From positions 1 through 64,000 of the forward strand of contig CAZCUN010000005.1 in NCBI GenBank assembly GCA_964502215.1: a DNA stretch of 64,000 bases, read 5' to 3'. Shown here one piece after another: positions 1 to 8,313 of this stretch. The stretch comes from JAALLB01 sp964502215 (lineage in GTDB: Bacteria > Pseudomonadota > Alphaproteobacteria > Rhizobiales > Rhizobiaceae). A model generated the notes under the pieces. The model saw nothing but the letters and a program-made list of their open reading frames with translations, had not been told where the DNA came from and did no database searches. The translations under genes were made by a program, and so were the position numbers. Numbering within the stretch: the stretch's first letter is position 1; every line of letters begins with the position of its first letter.

Positions 1-138
1 CATACCCATATTGATAACCCATTTTTGAGTTATCTGGGACAGCCCCTTATATTTTTTCAATATTCGGCGGGTGATAGTAATTGAATAAGTAAGTGGATTA
101 GACAGATATTTTATATCTAATTCCAAGAAAGACTTAGT

Positions 139-1077
139 ATGAGTAAAATTAGGAAAGCCGCGATAGCAACGGTTTTAATGACATGCCTTGCAGGTTGTCA
201 AAGTGTTTCACAAACGGGTTCATCAACCCACACATCAAACAAAGCAGAAGCAAAGCAAACAACAGTCCAAGATACTTGGAAACAACGTGTTGCATCCGCT
301 AGAGAGTTGCGTCAGAAGCGTATTCTTGAGGTTCGTGAGCGTCGTTTAGCAGCAGCTGAAGCTAGAAAAGCTGCAATTAAAGCGCGCAAACAAAAGAGCC
401 AAGAAAGCCGTAAGGTAGCGCTTGAGCGATTGAATGCTAAAAAAGTATCTTCTTCAAAAAAGCCGAAAGCAACAAAAAGCTTACAGACTAGCAAAAAGAC
501 TGATGGTAATAAAAAAGACGAGCTTCGCGTTGGTTGGGCAAAGATCGATGGTAAGTATGTTTATCGCAATGCAAAGAAAATAGAGGCTATCAAGGCTGAA
601 CGTGAAGCAGCGCGAAAAGCCGCTGAAGTTGCAGCTCAAAAAGCAGCGCGTGCAGCAAAAGCAAGAAAACTTGTTGCCAAACAACGTTCAGCGCCACGTA
701 AAGCTAACCCAAAAGGTAGCTATGGAAAGTTGATCGCTAAATATGCAGCTCAAAACGGTGTTCCTTATCGTCTAGCACGTGCCGTCGTTCAGGTTGAAAG
801 TAGCTTTCGTCCAAATGTAACTGGCGGTGTTGGAGAGATTGGGTTGATGCAAATCAGATTGTCTACAGCACGTGGTATGGGTTATAAAGGCACTGCAAAA
901 CAGCTTTATAATCCTGCGACCAATTTATATTGGGGTATGAAATACCTTGGTAAGGCGCACCGTCTTGCAGGGGGGGCAACTTGCGGTACAATTCTTAAAT
1001 ACAATGCAGGCCATGGCGCAAAGCGTATGAACCCTATTAGTCAACGTTATTGCGATCGGGTACGTCGTATTATCTAA
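139..1077 (+). CDS. Lytic transglycosylase (SLT domain) lipoprotein
   Basis: Predicted to cleave peptidoglycan glycan strands from the periplasmic side of a membrane. The N-terminus is a lipoprotein signal with lipobox LAGC (Cys20). Residues about 35-190 are a very Lys/Arg/Ala-rich, probably helical or coiled region. The last 110 residues are a soluble lytic transglycosylase domain: AVVQVESSFRPN holds the catalytic Glu, followed by GEIGLMQIR, an NPATNLYWGMKYL segment and a YNAG motif. The long basic linker is unusual and may bind wall polymers or DNA; that is inference. It is the first gene in the window, with an AT-rich leader, and ends just before a hairpin terminator. The SLT assignment is firm; the physiological substrate and role are not known. 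Confidence 0.85.
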   Translation: MSKIRKAAIATVLMTCLAGCQSVSQTGSSTHTSNKAEAKQTTVQDTWKQRVASARELRQKRILEVRERRLAAAEARKAAIKARKQKSQESRKVALERLNAKKVSSSKKPKATKSLQTSKKTDGNKKDELRVGWAKIDGKYVYRNAKKIEAIKAEREAARKAAEVAAQKAARAAKARKLVAKQRSAPRKANPKGSYGKLIAKYAAQNGVPYRLARAVVQVESSFRPNVTGGVGEIGLMQIRLSTARGMGYKGTAKQLYNPATNLYWGMKYLGKAHRLAGGATCGTILKYNAGHGAKRMNPISQRYCDRVRRII

Positions 1078-1106
1078 GATTAAGTTGATTTTTATAAAGC
1101 TTAAAG

Positions 1107-1137
1107 GCCCAATTGTTAAATGCAGTTGGGCTTTTTT
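1107..1137 (+). terminator. Rho-independent terminator of the SLT gene
   Basis: A 9-bp stem (GCCCAATTG at 1107-1115 pairing with CAGTTGGGC at 1123-1131, one G-U pair) is followed by six T residues. It lies 30 bp after the transglycosylase stop. Its T tract touches the stop codon of the convergent hydrolase gene. Confidence 0.8.
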
Positions 1138-1969
1138 ATATTGACCGATTGAGTGTGTCTTGAAGGAAACTTTCTACCTTATTGGTGAGTTTTCCACGTT
1201 CAGAACCCATTCTGCTATTGATCGAAAGATGATTGTATCTTCGTTTTCCATCATAGCGATGAACTTCATTACCATCAAACTCAAGCGCATCTGCAAACCG
1301 TTTTGAGACTTTGTCACGACCGTAACCGCCTGACCAAGCAACAAGGGTTGGCGGTTGTTGTTTTAGGCCTGTGTAAGATATTGGTGACCAAGCATCCCAC
1401 ATGCGTTTTCGTCTAAAGGCTGGTGCATAAAGAGCAGGTAATGAACCGCCACTTACTCGAGCTAAGAAGGGTAGGTCATAAGCTCTTGTATCATTGCAGA
1501 TAAGTGCTTTTACGTTTTGTGCAGCCCCAGTAAGTGTAGCCAATGATGACAAATGACACCCAGCAGAATGTCCCATCAGAGCAATACGATTTGGGTCGCC
1601 GCCCAATCTTTCTGCATTTGCATGTATCCAATTTACCGCTTCGCCCACTTGCAAGGCCTGTGTTTGAGCATTTGCTTTGGGAAATAACGTGTAGCTTACA
1701 GAAGCGAAATTATAGCCCAGTTTAGTGAAATGTCTTGCTTTTGCACCGACTTGCCCACGGTTGCCGAGCGCCCAAGCGCCGCCATGGACAAAGACTAAAA
1801 TAGGGGCGTTGGCAGCATTATTGTTGGCAGGATACCAGTCTAGGTTATTTGAGCCGTATTTAAAGGCTTGTTTAGATGCAGCATGCGCAGGCAAAATAGG
1901 TATTAAAAAACATGCTGAAACAGATCCAGCAACGCTGTGTTTTAAAATTTCACGCCTTGTTAAATTCAT
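1136..1969 (-). CDS. Exported alpha/beta hydrolase (carboxylesterase/arylformamidase-like)
   Basis: An alpha/beta-hydrolase fold enzyme of the esterase/lipase type. Visible motifs are HGGAW (oxyanion-hole HGG), the nucleophile elbow GHSAG and a C-terminal YNHLSI segment with the probable catalytic His. The N-terminus has a twin-arginine-like signal (LTRREILKHS followed by a hydrophobic stretch ending AHA), so the protein is probably exported by Tat. I take the second ATG (1969): an AGG lies 7 bases upstream of it, while the first ATG at 1975 sits directly against the AGG. The closest general family is BD-FAE/kynurenine formamidase-like hydrolases, but nothing nearby suggests tryptophan degradation, so the substrate is unknown. 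It converges on the transglycosylase gene. Confidence 0.75.
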   Translation of the reverse strand: MNLTRREILKHSVAGSVSACFLIPILPAHAASKQAFKYGSNNLDWYPANNNAANAPILVFVHGGAWALGNRGQVGAKARHFTKLGYNFASVSYTLFPKANAQTQALQVGEAVNWIHANAERLGGDPNRIALMGHSAGCHLSSLATLTGAAQNVKALICNDTRAYDLPFLARVSGGSLPALYAPAFRRKRMWDAWSPISYTGLKQQPPTLVAWSGGYGRDKVSKRFADALEFDGNEVHRYDGKRRYNHLSINSRMGSERGKLTNKVESFLQDTLNRSI

Positions 1970-2037
1970 ATCCATACCTGCTAGTATATCTTAATTCAGG
2001 CAATTTTCCGATATTTATATTAATTCCACGTTAAACA

Positions 2038-2631
2038 TTAATTGTTCACGTAGTGGGCATCTACGACCTTTTGCAATAATGGTGCGTAATGATTGAAATC
2101 TGGTGTACTATGATTGGGTACTTTACCCTGATCATCCCAATAGCGCACTTGAACGATTTCTTTTAGGTGCGGGTTTTTTTGAAACTCTTTTATTTCATCT
2201 TTGTTCATTGGCCCACCTTGAAGACCAAGGGTATGCACAGATGCTTCTGATAATTTTCCGAAATACTCTTCATCTGTTGCACAAAGATAGCGCTTTGCCG
2301 CCACATGACATCGTACGCACTCTGTGACTACGGGTGGGAAGAATTGCGATAAAATGGCCGCGCCTGCTTCATCGTGATGATTGTCTATACCTTGCGCTAA
2401 AGCATAGTGAGGAAATTCATTGGTGTAATGACCAATGTCATGGAGGAGGGCTGCTGCGATCATTGCATCTGAAGCGCCTGCTTTTTCTGCTAACTCTGCG
2501 CCTTGTAACATGTGTTCTGACATAGTCACTTGTTCGCCCAGATATGAGTCTGCGCCACGACGTTCAAAAATATCACCAATAAAAGCAACGATGGTTTCCT
2601 TGCTTAAAGTGTTTGGGTCAGGTCGTTTCAT
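2038..2631 (-). CDS. tmpB: HD-domain phosphonate oxygenase (TmpB/PhnZ-like)
   Basis: Likely a mixed-valent di-iron oxygenase that cleaves the C-P bond of a 1-hydroxy-2-aminoethyl- or 1-hydroxy-2-(trimethylamino)ethylphosphonate, releasing phosphate and glycine or glycine betaine. The 197-residue length matches the PhnZ/TmpB family. Visible residues are Y30 and E33 (PhnZ Tyr24/Glu27 equivalents), H40, H64-D65 (the HD pair, ALLHDIGHY), H85-H86, H109 in CHVAAKRYL, and D166. These are the expected metal ligands and gating residues. The ATG overlaps the stop of the upstream dioxygenase gene (ATGA), so the two are translationally coupled. Pairing with a gamma-butyrobetaine hydroxylase-like enzyme favours TmpB over PhnZ. 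The exact substrate is inferred. Confidence 0.75.
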   Translation of the reverse strand: MKRPDPNTLSKETIVAFIGDIFERRGADSYLGEQVTMSEHMLQGAELAEKAGASDAMIAAALLHDIGHYTNEFPHYALAQGIDNHHDEAGAAILSQFFPPVVTECVRCHVAAKRYLCATDEEYFGKLSEASVHTLGLQGGPMNKDEIKEFQKNPHLKEIVQVRYWDDQGKVPNHSTPDFNHYAPLLQKVVDAHYVNN

Positions 2632-3779
2632 ACTGTATCTCCAAGCTCGTGTTCAATAGAAGATAGTGTAGAAAGCAATCCATCTTTATCGGCATAGCAC
2701 CCTTGTAACCAGCGTGAGCCTGCGCCCGAATAACCCTTGCGAGCATGAAGGACGCGAGTGTTATCAACGATAAAACTTTCGCCAGGTTTTAGTTTGAATG
2801 CAACGGCCATTTCGGGATCATCAACCAATTCGCAAAACCTGCGGTAAGCGGCATAGTACGTTGGCATGATGTCAAAAGGCACATCAGTAATGGGTGCGCA
2901 GGAGCGGTTGTTAAACCTGATACCAATTAATTCGCCATCAGGATTAAGTTCAATCATTGGGCGTTTTGATGTGAGTTTAACGCCTTTTTCTCCAGAGTAT
3001 TCAAAACGTGCGCAATAATTCGCAAGGGCATCAAACCCATCTGGCATTTCATCACGTAATTTTTCTGCAATCTTAAACCCATCAACCACCATGCTATCAC
3101 CACCTTCGGCTGAATTTTCAAGGCAATATAAAATCTGTAAGGTAGGAACAGGATCGCGATAAGGGTTGTCGGTGTGAGCTTGTAGGCCAAGGCCAGTATA
3201 GGCAAGGTTGACGGGGTTTACTTCGGTTCTTACTTCAAACCATTTGCCGTAGTTTGTCTCTCTAATGTACCCAAAGAGGTCTGCAACTTTTGTAAGCGCG
3301 CCATTTTCAACGGGGCCACCTTCAAGCTTTGCAAAGCCATAACGTCTTACGGCTGCAAGCCAATCTCCTAGTATTTTATTGGATTTAGAAACATTGTCAT
3401 AAGTCTCAGATGGTACACCAGAATTAAACTTACCATCCCAAGTTGTTATGCTTTCGGGAAGCCAACCTTTTACGGGCGCTGATGTTGGTTGATCATATTG
3501 GTTGTCTTTTAGCCACTGAAGGGGGAACTCAACTGTTTTATCATCTGGTGAAAATTCTATTGTCAGTGTGTCGTTGGCTTTTAAATGCACTGATTTCAGT
3601 GTTGTATCCGCCGGTATGTCATTGAGAGTAATCAGCCTTTGCCCGTTAGCAGCTCTTGTTTCTTCATCAAGTGCATTATCTCTAAGCCATATTGCATGAA
3701 ATCGAGTTTGGTTTTGATTGTTGTCTTGTAAGCAAAGACTATGCCCGTCATCGGTGATATCTGCGGAAATATATGACAT
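2628..3779 (-). CDS. tmpA: Fe(II)/2-oxoglutarate dioxygenase, gamma-butyrobetaine hydroxylase-like (TmpA-like)
   Basis: Probably hydroxylates a (trimethyl)aminoethylphosphonate at C1, feeding the HD oxygenase next door. It has an N-terminal GBBH-like domain (residues about 5-95: WLRDN, NGQRL) and a TauD/TfdA catalytic domain (about 130-375). The iron facial triad is H202-x-D204 in AHTDNPYRDP and H345 in VLHARKGYSG, with R356 as likely 2-oxoglutarate ligand. The Cys residues that bind zinc in eukaryotic gamma-butyrobetaine hydroxylase are absent from the LRDN region. I chose ATG 3779, with GGAG 9-10 bases upstream, over an in-frame TTG at 3794. True gamma-butyrobetaine hydroxylase is the main alternative, but the HD-oxygenase partner argues against it. 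No phosphonate transporter is visible nearby. Confidence 0.75.
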   Translation of the reverse strand: MSYISADITDDGHSLCLQDNNQNQTRFHAIWLRDNALDEETRAANGQRLITLNDIPADTTLKSVHLKANDTLTIEFSPDDKTVEFPLQWLKDNQYDQPTSAPVKGWLPESITTWDGKFNSGVPSETYDNVSKSNKILGDWLAAVRRYGFAKLEGGPVENGALTKVADLFGYIRETNYGKWFEVRTEVNPVNLAYTGLGLQAHTDNPYRDPVPTLQILYCLENSAEGGDSMVVDGFKIAEKLRDEMPDGFDALANYCARFEYSGEKGVKLTSKRPMIELNPDGELIGIRFNNRSCAPITDVPFDIMPTYYAAYRRFCELVDDPEMAVAFKLKPGESFIVDNTRVLHARKGYSGAGSRWLQGCYADKDGLLSTLSSIEHELGDTV

Positions 3780-3914
3780 CTCATGAGACTCCAATTTACT
3801 TAAAGCAAGTTTGCTAAAAAATGCAGATTTTGCAATCGCTTTTGAGTCCTATCAACTTATTTCATTGGTTGAATTTTCTTGCCATCTAACATTGCTATGC
3901 TTAAACCAGATTTA

Positions 3915-4325
3915 CCAGTCGGTCGGGTGATTGCTGCTGCTAGTTCTGAAAAGACGCAGTGGAGGAAAGTCCGGGCTCCATGGAAGCACGATGCCGGATA
4001 ACTTCCGGCTGGGGAAACGGGCTTGCCCGCCAACCCAAGGGAAAGTGCCACAGAAAGCAAACCGCTTAAGTTATCTTAAGTAAGGGTGAAAGGGTGAGGT
4101 AAGAGCTCACCGCACGCGCCAGCAATGGCCGTGGCAAGGTAAACCCCATCGGGAGCAAAACCGAATAGGGACAACGCGGGGTAGCAATATCCCAGCCTGT
4201 TTCCAGGCCAGATTGTCCGGGTAGGTTGCACCGAGGCGGCAAGCAATTGTCGCCCCAGATGAATGATCATCACGTCTTGAGCTTTGGCTCAAGGCTATAC
4301 AGAATCCGGCTTACAGACCGACTGG
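3915..4325 (+). ncRNA. rnpB: RNase P RNA (class A, alphaproteobacterial)
   Basis: The catalytic RNA of ribonuclease P. The closing P1 helix is visible as CCAGTCGGTC (3915-3924) pairing with GACCGACTGG (4316-4325). The conserved core is near the 5' end (GAGGAAAGTCCGGGCTCC at about 3961-3978), and the 3' part carries the AGAATCCGGCTTACAGACCG block. The run of T residues just after P1 (about 4328-4340) probably serves as terminator. Its position between a metabolic operon and the dcw cluster is unremarkable. The ends are estimated from P1. Confidence 0.95.
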
Positions 4326-4484
4326 AATTTTTTTATTTTTAACCAACAGCCCAAAAGGGGCTACTTGGTGATTTAATTTATACCTGAGTCAAAATGACTC
4401 ATTCCGATTATGTTTTCAGTATTTTAGACTTTTGTATGAAAGTTTAGCGTGATTGTGCGCGTCTTTAGTTGTCATAAAACCAGT
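4326..4484. other. Intergenic region between rnpB and the mra promoter
   Basis: After the T-rich end of rnpB I see no open reading frame or RNA. A short imperfect inverted pair around GCCCAAAAGGGGC (about 4348-4361) could be a small hairpin. Nothing else is supported. Confidence 0.4.
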
Positions 4485-4521
4485 AAATCCCATTGACGAC
4501 CATAAAATCCCATGATATTCC
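4485..4521 (+). promoter_or_regulatory. dcw-cluster promoter with MraZ operator repeats
   Basis: Three direct repeats with a 10-bp period are seen: CCCAT at 4489-4493, ACCAT at 4499-4503 and CCCAT at 4509-4513, i.e. ATGGG/ATGGT/ATGGG on the minus strand. This is the arrangement (TGGGN repeats separated by 5 bp) known for MraZ operators in enterobacteria. The outer two extend to a 9-bp perfect repeat, AAATCCCAT (4485-4493 and 4505-4513). A sigma70-type promoter overlaps them: TTGACG (4493-4498), 17-bp spacer, TATTCC (4516-4521). MraZ, encoded about 100 bp downstream, would therefore repress its own cluster. The promoter call is by eye. Confidence 0.7.
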
Positions 4522-4614
4522 AAGTTATGCCAAAAAGAGACTGTTAAATGTTTCAGGCTTAGGGGGATAGCTTTCCAATCGGTTGGTTATTCAAGAATTT
4601 GAAAAGGGTGTGGG

Positions 4615-5085
4615 ATGGATCGGTTCTTGTCGAACACGATCAATAAAGTCGATAAAAAGGGACGTGTTTCGATCCCAGCTTCTTTTCGGCCTATTCTTGG
4701 TAATGCAAGTCGTCTTTACACTTTAAGTGATGTTGAGCACCCTGCGGTTGATGCGGGTGGGATTGAGTTAATTGAACGCAAAGAGCAACAGCTTGAGCAG
4801 ATGGACGCTATGTCCCCTGATTATGACTATTTCTCCTTTGTGCTTCATGGTGATTCCGGTGAATTAAAAATTGATGGCGAGGGACGGGTTATTCTGTCTG
4901 ACACAATTCGTGATCATACTGGCATTCATGATCGGGCGGCTTTTGTTGGGCGCGGTCATTTTTTTCAGATTTGGGAACCGGAGAGGTTTTTGGCCTACCG
5001 TGAGGAAGCCAGAAAAAAAGTCGCGGAGATGCGCCGCGCAATAAGTGAGGGCAGTAGTAGTGTTGCAGCAAGACGAGGGGAGTAA
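4615..5085 (+). CDS. mraZ: Transcriptional regulator MraZ
   Basis: First gene of the dcw cluster; a DNA-binding protein with two AbrB-like swapped-hairpin domains that forms ring oligomers and represses its own operon. The N-terminal motif DKKGRVSIPASFRPIL (residues 13-28) and the second copy DGEGRVILSDTIRDH are the two DxxGR elements of the family. The 156-residue length is usual. The start has a G-rich ribosome-binding site (AAAGGGTGTGGG) directly upstream. The operator repeats at 4489-4513 fit autoregulation. Confidence 0.95.
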   Translation: MDRFLSNTINKVDKKGRVSIPASFRPILGNASRLYTLSDVEHPAVDAGGIELIERKEQQLEQMDAMSPDYDYFSFVLHGDSGELKIDGEGRVILSDTIRDHTGIHDRAAFVGRGHFFQIWEPERFLAYREEARKKVAEMRRAISEGSSSVAARRGE

Positions 5086-5090
5086 AGCAG

Positions 5091-6140
5091 GTGATGAATA
5101 GCAATATCAAACCTGATGTTGCAGGCGGACCAATTCGTCATGTACCTGTTATGCTCAACGAGGTCTTGTCTTGTTTGCAACTCTCTACTTCTCCTCAAAA
5201 AAACTTACGCATAATTGATGGTACGTTTGGTGCAGGTGGATATTCTTGCGCAATGATTGAGGCGGGCGCTGAAGTCATGGGTATTGATCGTGATCCAAAT
5301 GCTATTCGAGATGGTGCTGAACTGGTAGGGCAGTTTAAAGGCAAGTTATCGTTGGTTTCTGGTGAATTCAGGTATCTTGATCGGCTTGCAAAAGAGAATG
5401 ACTTTGAACCAGTAGACGGTGTTGTTTTGGATATTGGTGTTTCTTCAATGCAGTTGGATGAGGCAGGGCGTGGGTTTTCATTTCAAAAGGACGGCCCATT
5501 GGATATGCGCATGTCACGTTCAGGTGTTTCTGCAGCGGATGTTGTAAATACGATGAAACAAGGGGATTTGACTCGCGTTATTGGCATTTTAGGTGAAGAA
5601 CGAAAAGCTGCATATGTTTCTCGAGCGATTGTCAGAGAGCGTGAAAAACTTCCATTTTCAACGACTTTGCAGTTAGCAAGTTTGATTGAAAAAACATTGG
5701 GACGCCGCGCAACAGATAGAATTCACCCTGCAACTCGTACTTTTCAAGCGCTTAGGATATTCGTCAATCAGGAACTGGAGCAATTAGGCGAGGCTCTATT
5801 TGCAGCAGAACGTATATTAAAAGTTGGTGGACGCCTTGTGGTTGTTACATTCCACTCTCTTGAAGATAGAATGGTGAAGTTATTCTTTAAAGATAGAAGC
5901 GGGCGGCAAGAAGGTTCAAGACATTTACCATTGGTAAACCATAAAGATGCAACATTCGCGACTCAAGGCAAAGGTCTTTTCAAGGCTAGTCGAGAAGAAG
6001 CTGAAGTTAACCCAAGATCCCGTTCTGCAAAACTACGGTGGGCAGAACGCAATGATACACCAGCGGGAAAGTTGGATATGTCGATTTTTGGGTTGCCAAA
6101 TTTAGTTTCTCTTGATGCTTTGCAAGTAAATGGAGAATGA
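5091..6140 (+). CDS. rsmH: 16S rRNA (cytosine1402-N4)-methyltransferase RsmH
   Basis: SAM-dependent methyltransferase (MraW) modifying C1402 of 16S rRNA. Motif I is IIDGTFGAGGYS and the family block RRATDRIHPATRTFQALRIFVN is intact, as are VVTFHSLEDRMVK and the C-terminal PRSRSAKLR. The N-terminal RHVPVMLNEVL is diagnostic. GTG 5091 and ATG 5094 are adjacent possible starts, both served by the GAGGGGAG at about 5074-5081. The gene lies 5 bp after mraZ and 6 bp before ftsL. Confidence 0.95.
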   Translation: MMNSNIKPDVAGGPIRHVPVMLNEVLSCLQLSTSPQKNLRIIDGTFGAGGYSCAMIEAGAEVMGIDRDPNAIRDGAELVGQFKGKLSLVSGEFRYLDRLAKENDFEPVDGVVLDIGVSSMQLDEAGRGFSFQKDGPLDMRMSRSGVSAADVVNTMKQGDLTRVIGILGEERKAAYVSRAIVREREKLPFSTTLQLASLIEKTLGRRATDRIHPATRTFQALRIFVNQELEQLGEALFAAERILKVGGRLVVVTFHSLEDRMVKLFFKDRSGRQEGSRHLPLVNHKDATFATQGKGLFKASREEAEVNPRSRSAKLRWAERNDTPAGKLDMSIFGLPNLVSLDALQVNGE

Positions 6141-6146
6141 GTTGAT

Positions 6147-6554
6147 ATGAAATTTGCCCCTGTTTTCAGAAGTCTTGATATTCTCATGGTAGCAGCTTTA
6201 ATTGCATCTGTAGTTTGGACTTTTAAAGTTAAGCACGATAGTCAAGAAGCGCTTGATAATGTTGCAGTATTGCAAAAGCAAATTGAAGCTGAGAAGAACC
6301 GTGTTGATTTGCTTGAGTCAGATTGGAGTTTGCTAACTAGCCCAGCAAGATTGGAAAAATTAGTCAAACATTACGGAGGCCAATTGGAGCTTGAGCCAAT
6401 CGATCCTTCGCAGCTTGCAAATGACAATACCCTTCCAGGGATTAAGCCTAAGCCAATTCAAACTCTTGATGAAAATCAGGATGGATATGCGGATATCGAT
6501 GAAACATTTTCAACGGGTAGTGTTCCTGTTCCAAGTTCAAGAGGTGCTGAATGA
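6147..6554 (+). CDS. ftsL: Cell division protein FtsL
   Basis: Short bitopic divisome protein. The pattern is a cytoplasmic N-terminus, one membrane helix (residues about 12-27, ILMVAALIASVVWTF), a periplasmic leucine-zipper-like coiled coil (residues 30-65) and a disordered tail. The SPARLEKLVKHY segment is the conserved FtsL motif. It sits in the expected place between rsmH and ftsI and overlaps ftsI by ATGA. FtsL sequences diverge fast, so synteny is a large part of the call. Confidence 0.88.
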   Translation: MKFAPVFRSLDILMVAALIASVVWTFKVKHDSQEALDNVAVLQKQIEAEKNRVDLLESDWSLLTSPARLEKLVKHYGGQLELEPIDPSQLANDNTLPGIKPKPIQTLDENQDGYADIDETFSTGSVPVPSSRGAE

Positions 6555-8254
6555 AAATGCGCTTCAAACCAGAGCTTAATGCATCACGTTTGAGTTTTGA
6601 AGGATCTGGTAAGTCCGCAGATGTGCAGGCTAAATCACGTGTTTTTCTATCGATGATTTTGTTAGGTGTTGCTTACACCATTATCATTGGCAGACTAGCA
6701 ATGTTAGGGCTGGTTGAGTCAGGTGAGAATTCTGTAAGGTTTCGCCCTGATATTTCGATTACTGCTCAGCGACCTGACATAAGAGATCGCAACGGTGAAA
6801 CACTTGCAACAGATATTGTAACATCTTCACTTTTTGCCGAACCGAATAAAATTGTTGATGTAGATGAGGCGGTTGAAAAACTGCAGATCGCGTTACCTGA
6901 TATAGACGTTAAAACTGTTCATCGTCGTTTGAGCAGTAAAGCTGGGTTTGTTTGGCTTAAGCGTGAATTAACGCCTGCGAAAGAGAGTCAAATCTTATCT
7001 TTGGGCATTCCTGGTATTGGGTTTCGCAAGGAAACAAGACGGTTTTATCCAAATGGTGAAACAGCTTCTCACTTAGTTGGGCATGTTAACATTGATAATG
7101 TTGGTATTGCTGGACTTGAAAAATATATCGATGAGCGTGGATTAAAAGAACTTCGTTCGTTAGGGCTTGCAAGCAATAATGATATGCAGCCTGTTCATTT
7201 ATCACTTGATTTGCGTGTTCAACATTATGTTCGTGAAGAACTTGCTGAAGCGATGCGTAGATATAAAGCAATTGCTGCTGGTGCTGTGGTATTAAATGTA
7301 AATACGGGTGAAGTTGTAGCGATGGCATCGCTTCCAGACTATAATCCAAATAAACCAGTTGATGCGCTTAAAAAAGAAAACCTAAATCGTGTTAGTGCTG
7401 GACTTTTTGAAATGGGTTCAACCTTCAAAGCCTTTACGACTGCGATGGCGCTTGATAGCGGCAAGATTAATATGAATAGCCGCTTTGATGCTCGCCATGC
7501 CCTTAAAATTGGTGGGCATACGATCAATGACTTTCACGCCAAGCGTCGTGTTTTAAGTGTGCCTGAAGTGTTTATTTATTCTTCTAACATTGGCACTGCA
7601 AAAATGGCTGATGTTGTTGGTGTTCAAAAGCATCGTGAATTCCTCCATAAAATTGGCCTTTTAAGCCGTGTGCCGTTTGAGCTGCCAGAGGTTGCTTATC
7701 CTGTTGAACCTAAAAAATGGCGCAAGATTAATTCTGTTACGATTTCATATGGTCATGGGGCGACAACAACGCCATTACAAACTGCAGTGGCGGGGGCGGC
7801 GCTTGTAAATGGTGGTAAATTAATAACACCGACATTGTTTCCTAGATCACGCTCGCAAGCTGAAACCGAAGCCGTTCAGGTTATCTCTAATAAAACCAGT
7901 AATGATATGCGTGAATTAATGCGTATGAATGTTGAAAAAGGATCAGGTAAGCGTGCGGAAGTTCCTGGTTTTAGAGTAGGTGGTAAAACAGGTACTGCGG
8001 AAAAGGTTGTGAATGGGAAGTATTCAAGCAAAGTTCGCTTTAATGCATTCTTAGCGACCTTTCCAGTTGATAATCCTCAATATGTGGTTTTGGTATTTGT
8101 AGATGAGCCAAAGCCAGAAGAGGGGCAGAAAAGTGCAACGGCAGGCCTCAATGCTGCCCCTGTTGTAGGCAATATAATTCGACGTTCTGCGTCAGTATTA
8201 GGTGTGGAAGCTGACTTTGGGAATATCGCTAATCCCTTGTTAATTGCTCATTAG
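6551..8254 (+). CDS. ftsI: Peptidoglycan D,D-transpeptidase FtsI (PBP3)
   Basis: Septal class B penicillin-binding protein that cross-links peptidoglycan. It has an N-terminal membrane anchor (residues about 34-56), a PBP dimerisation domain (RPDIRDRNGETLATD onward) and a C-terminal transpeptidase domain with STFK (catalytic Ser290), SSN and KTGT (Lys479). The length of 567 is normal. The start overlaps the ftsL stop. Confidence 0.95.
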   Translation: MKMRFKPELNASRLSFEGSGKSADVQAKSRVFLSMILLGVAYTIIIGRLAMLGLVESGENSVRFRPDISITAQRPDIRDRNGETLATDIVTSSLFAEPNKIVDVDEAVEKLQIALPDIDVKTVHRRLSSKAGFVWLKRELTPAKESQILSLGIPGIGFRKETRRFYPNGETASHLVGHVNIDNVGIAGLEKYIDERGLKELRSLGLASNNDMQPVHLSLDLRVQHYVREELAEAMRRYKAIAAGAVVLNVNTGEVVAMASLPDYNPNKPVDALKKENLNRVSAGLFEMGSTFKAFTTAMALDSGKINMNSRFDARHALKIGGHTINDFHAKRRVLSVPEVFIYSSNIGTAKMADVVGVQKHREFLHKIGLLSRVPFELPEVAYPVEPKKWRKINSVTISYGHGATTTPLQTAVAGAALVNGGKLITPTLFPRSRSQAETEAVQVISNKTSNDMRELMRMNVEKGSGKRAEVPGFRVGGKTGTAEKVVNGKYSSKVRFNAFLATFPVDNPQYVVLVFVDEPKPEEGQKSATAGLNAAPVVGNIIRRSASVLGVEADFGNIANPLLIAH

Positions 8255-8313
8255 ATAGGCAATCATGACGGGTGTTTAGTCGCGATTCGCGAGCTACAAG
8301 GGAAACTGCGCAA

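Noticed and set aside
1..138. Hairpin and possible upstream gene end at the window start
   Set aside because: GATAAC/GTTATC arms near position 14-35 could be a terminator of a gene outside the window, but too little sequence is visible.
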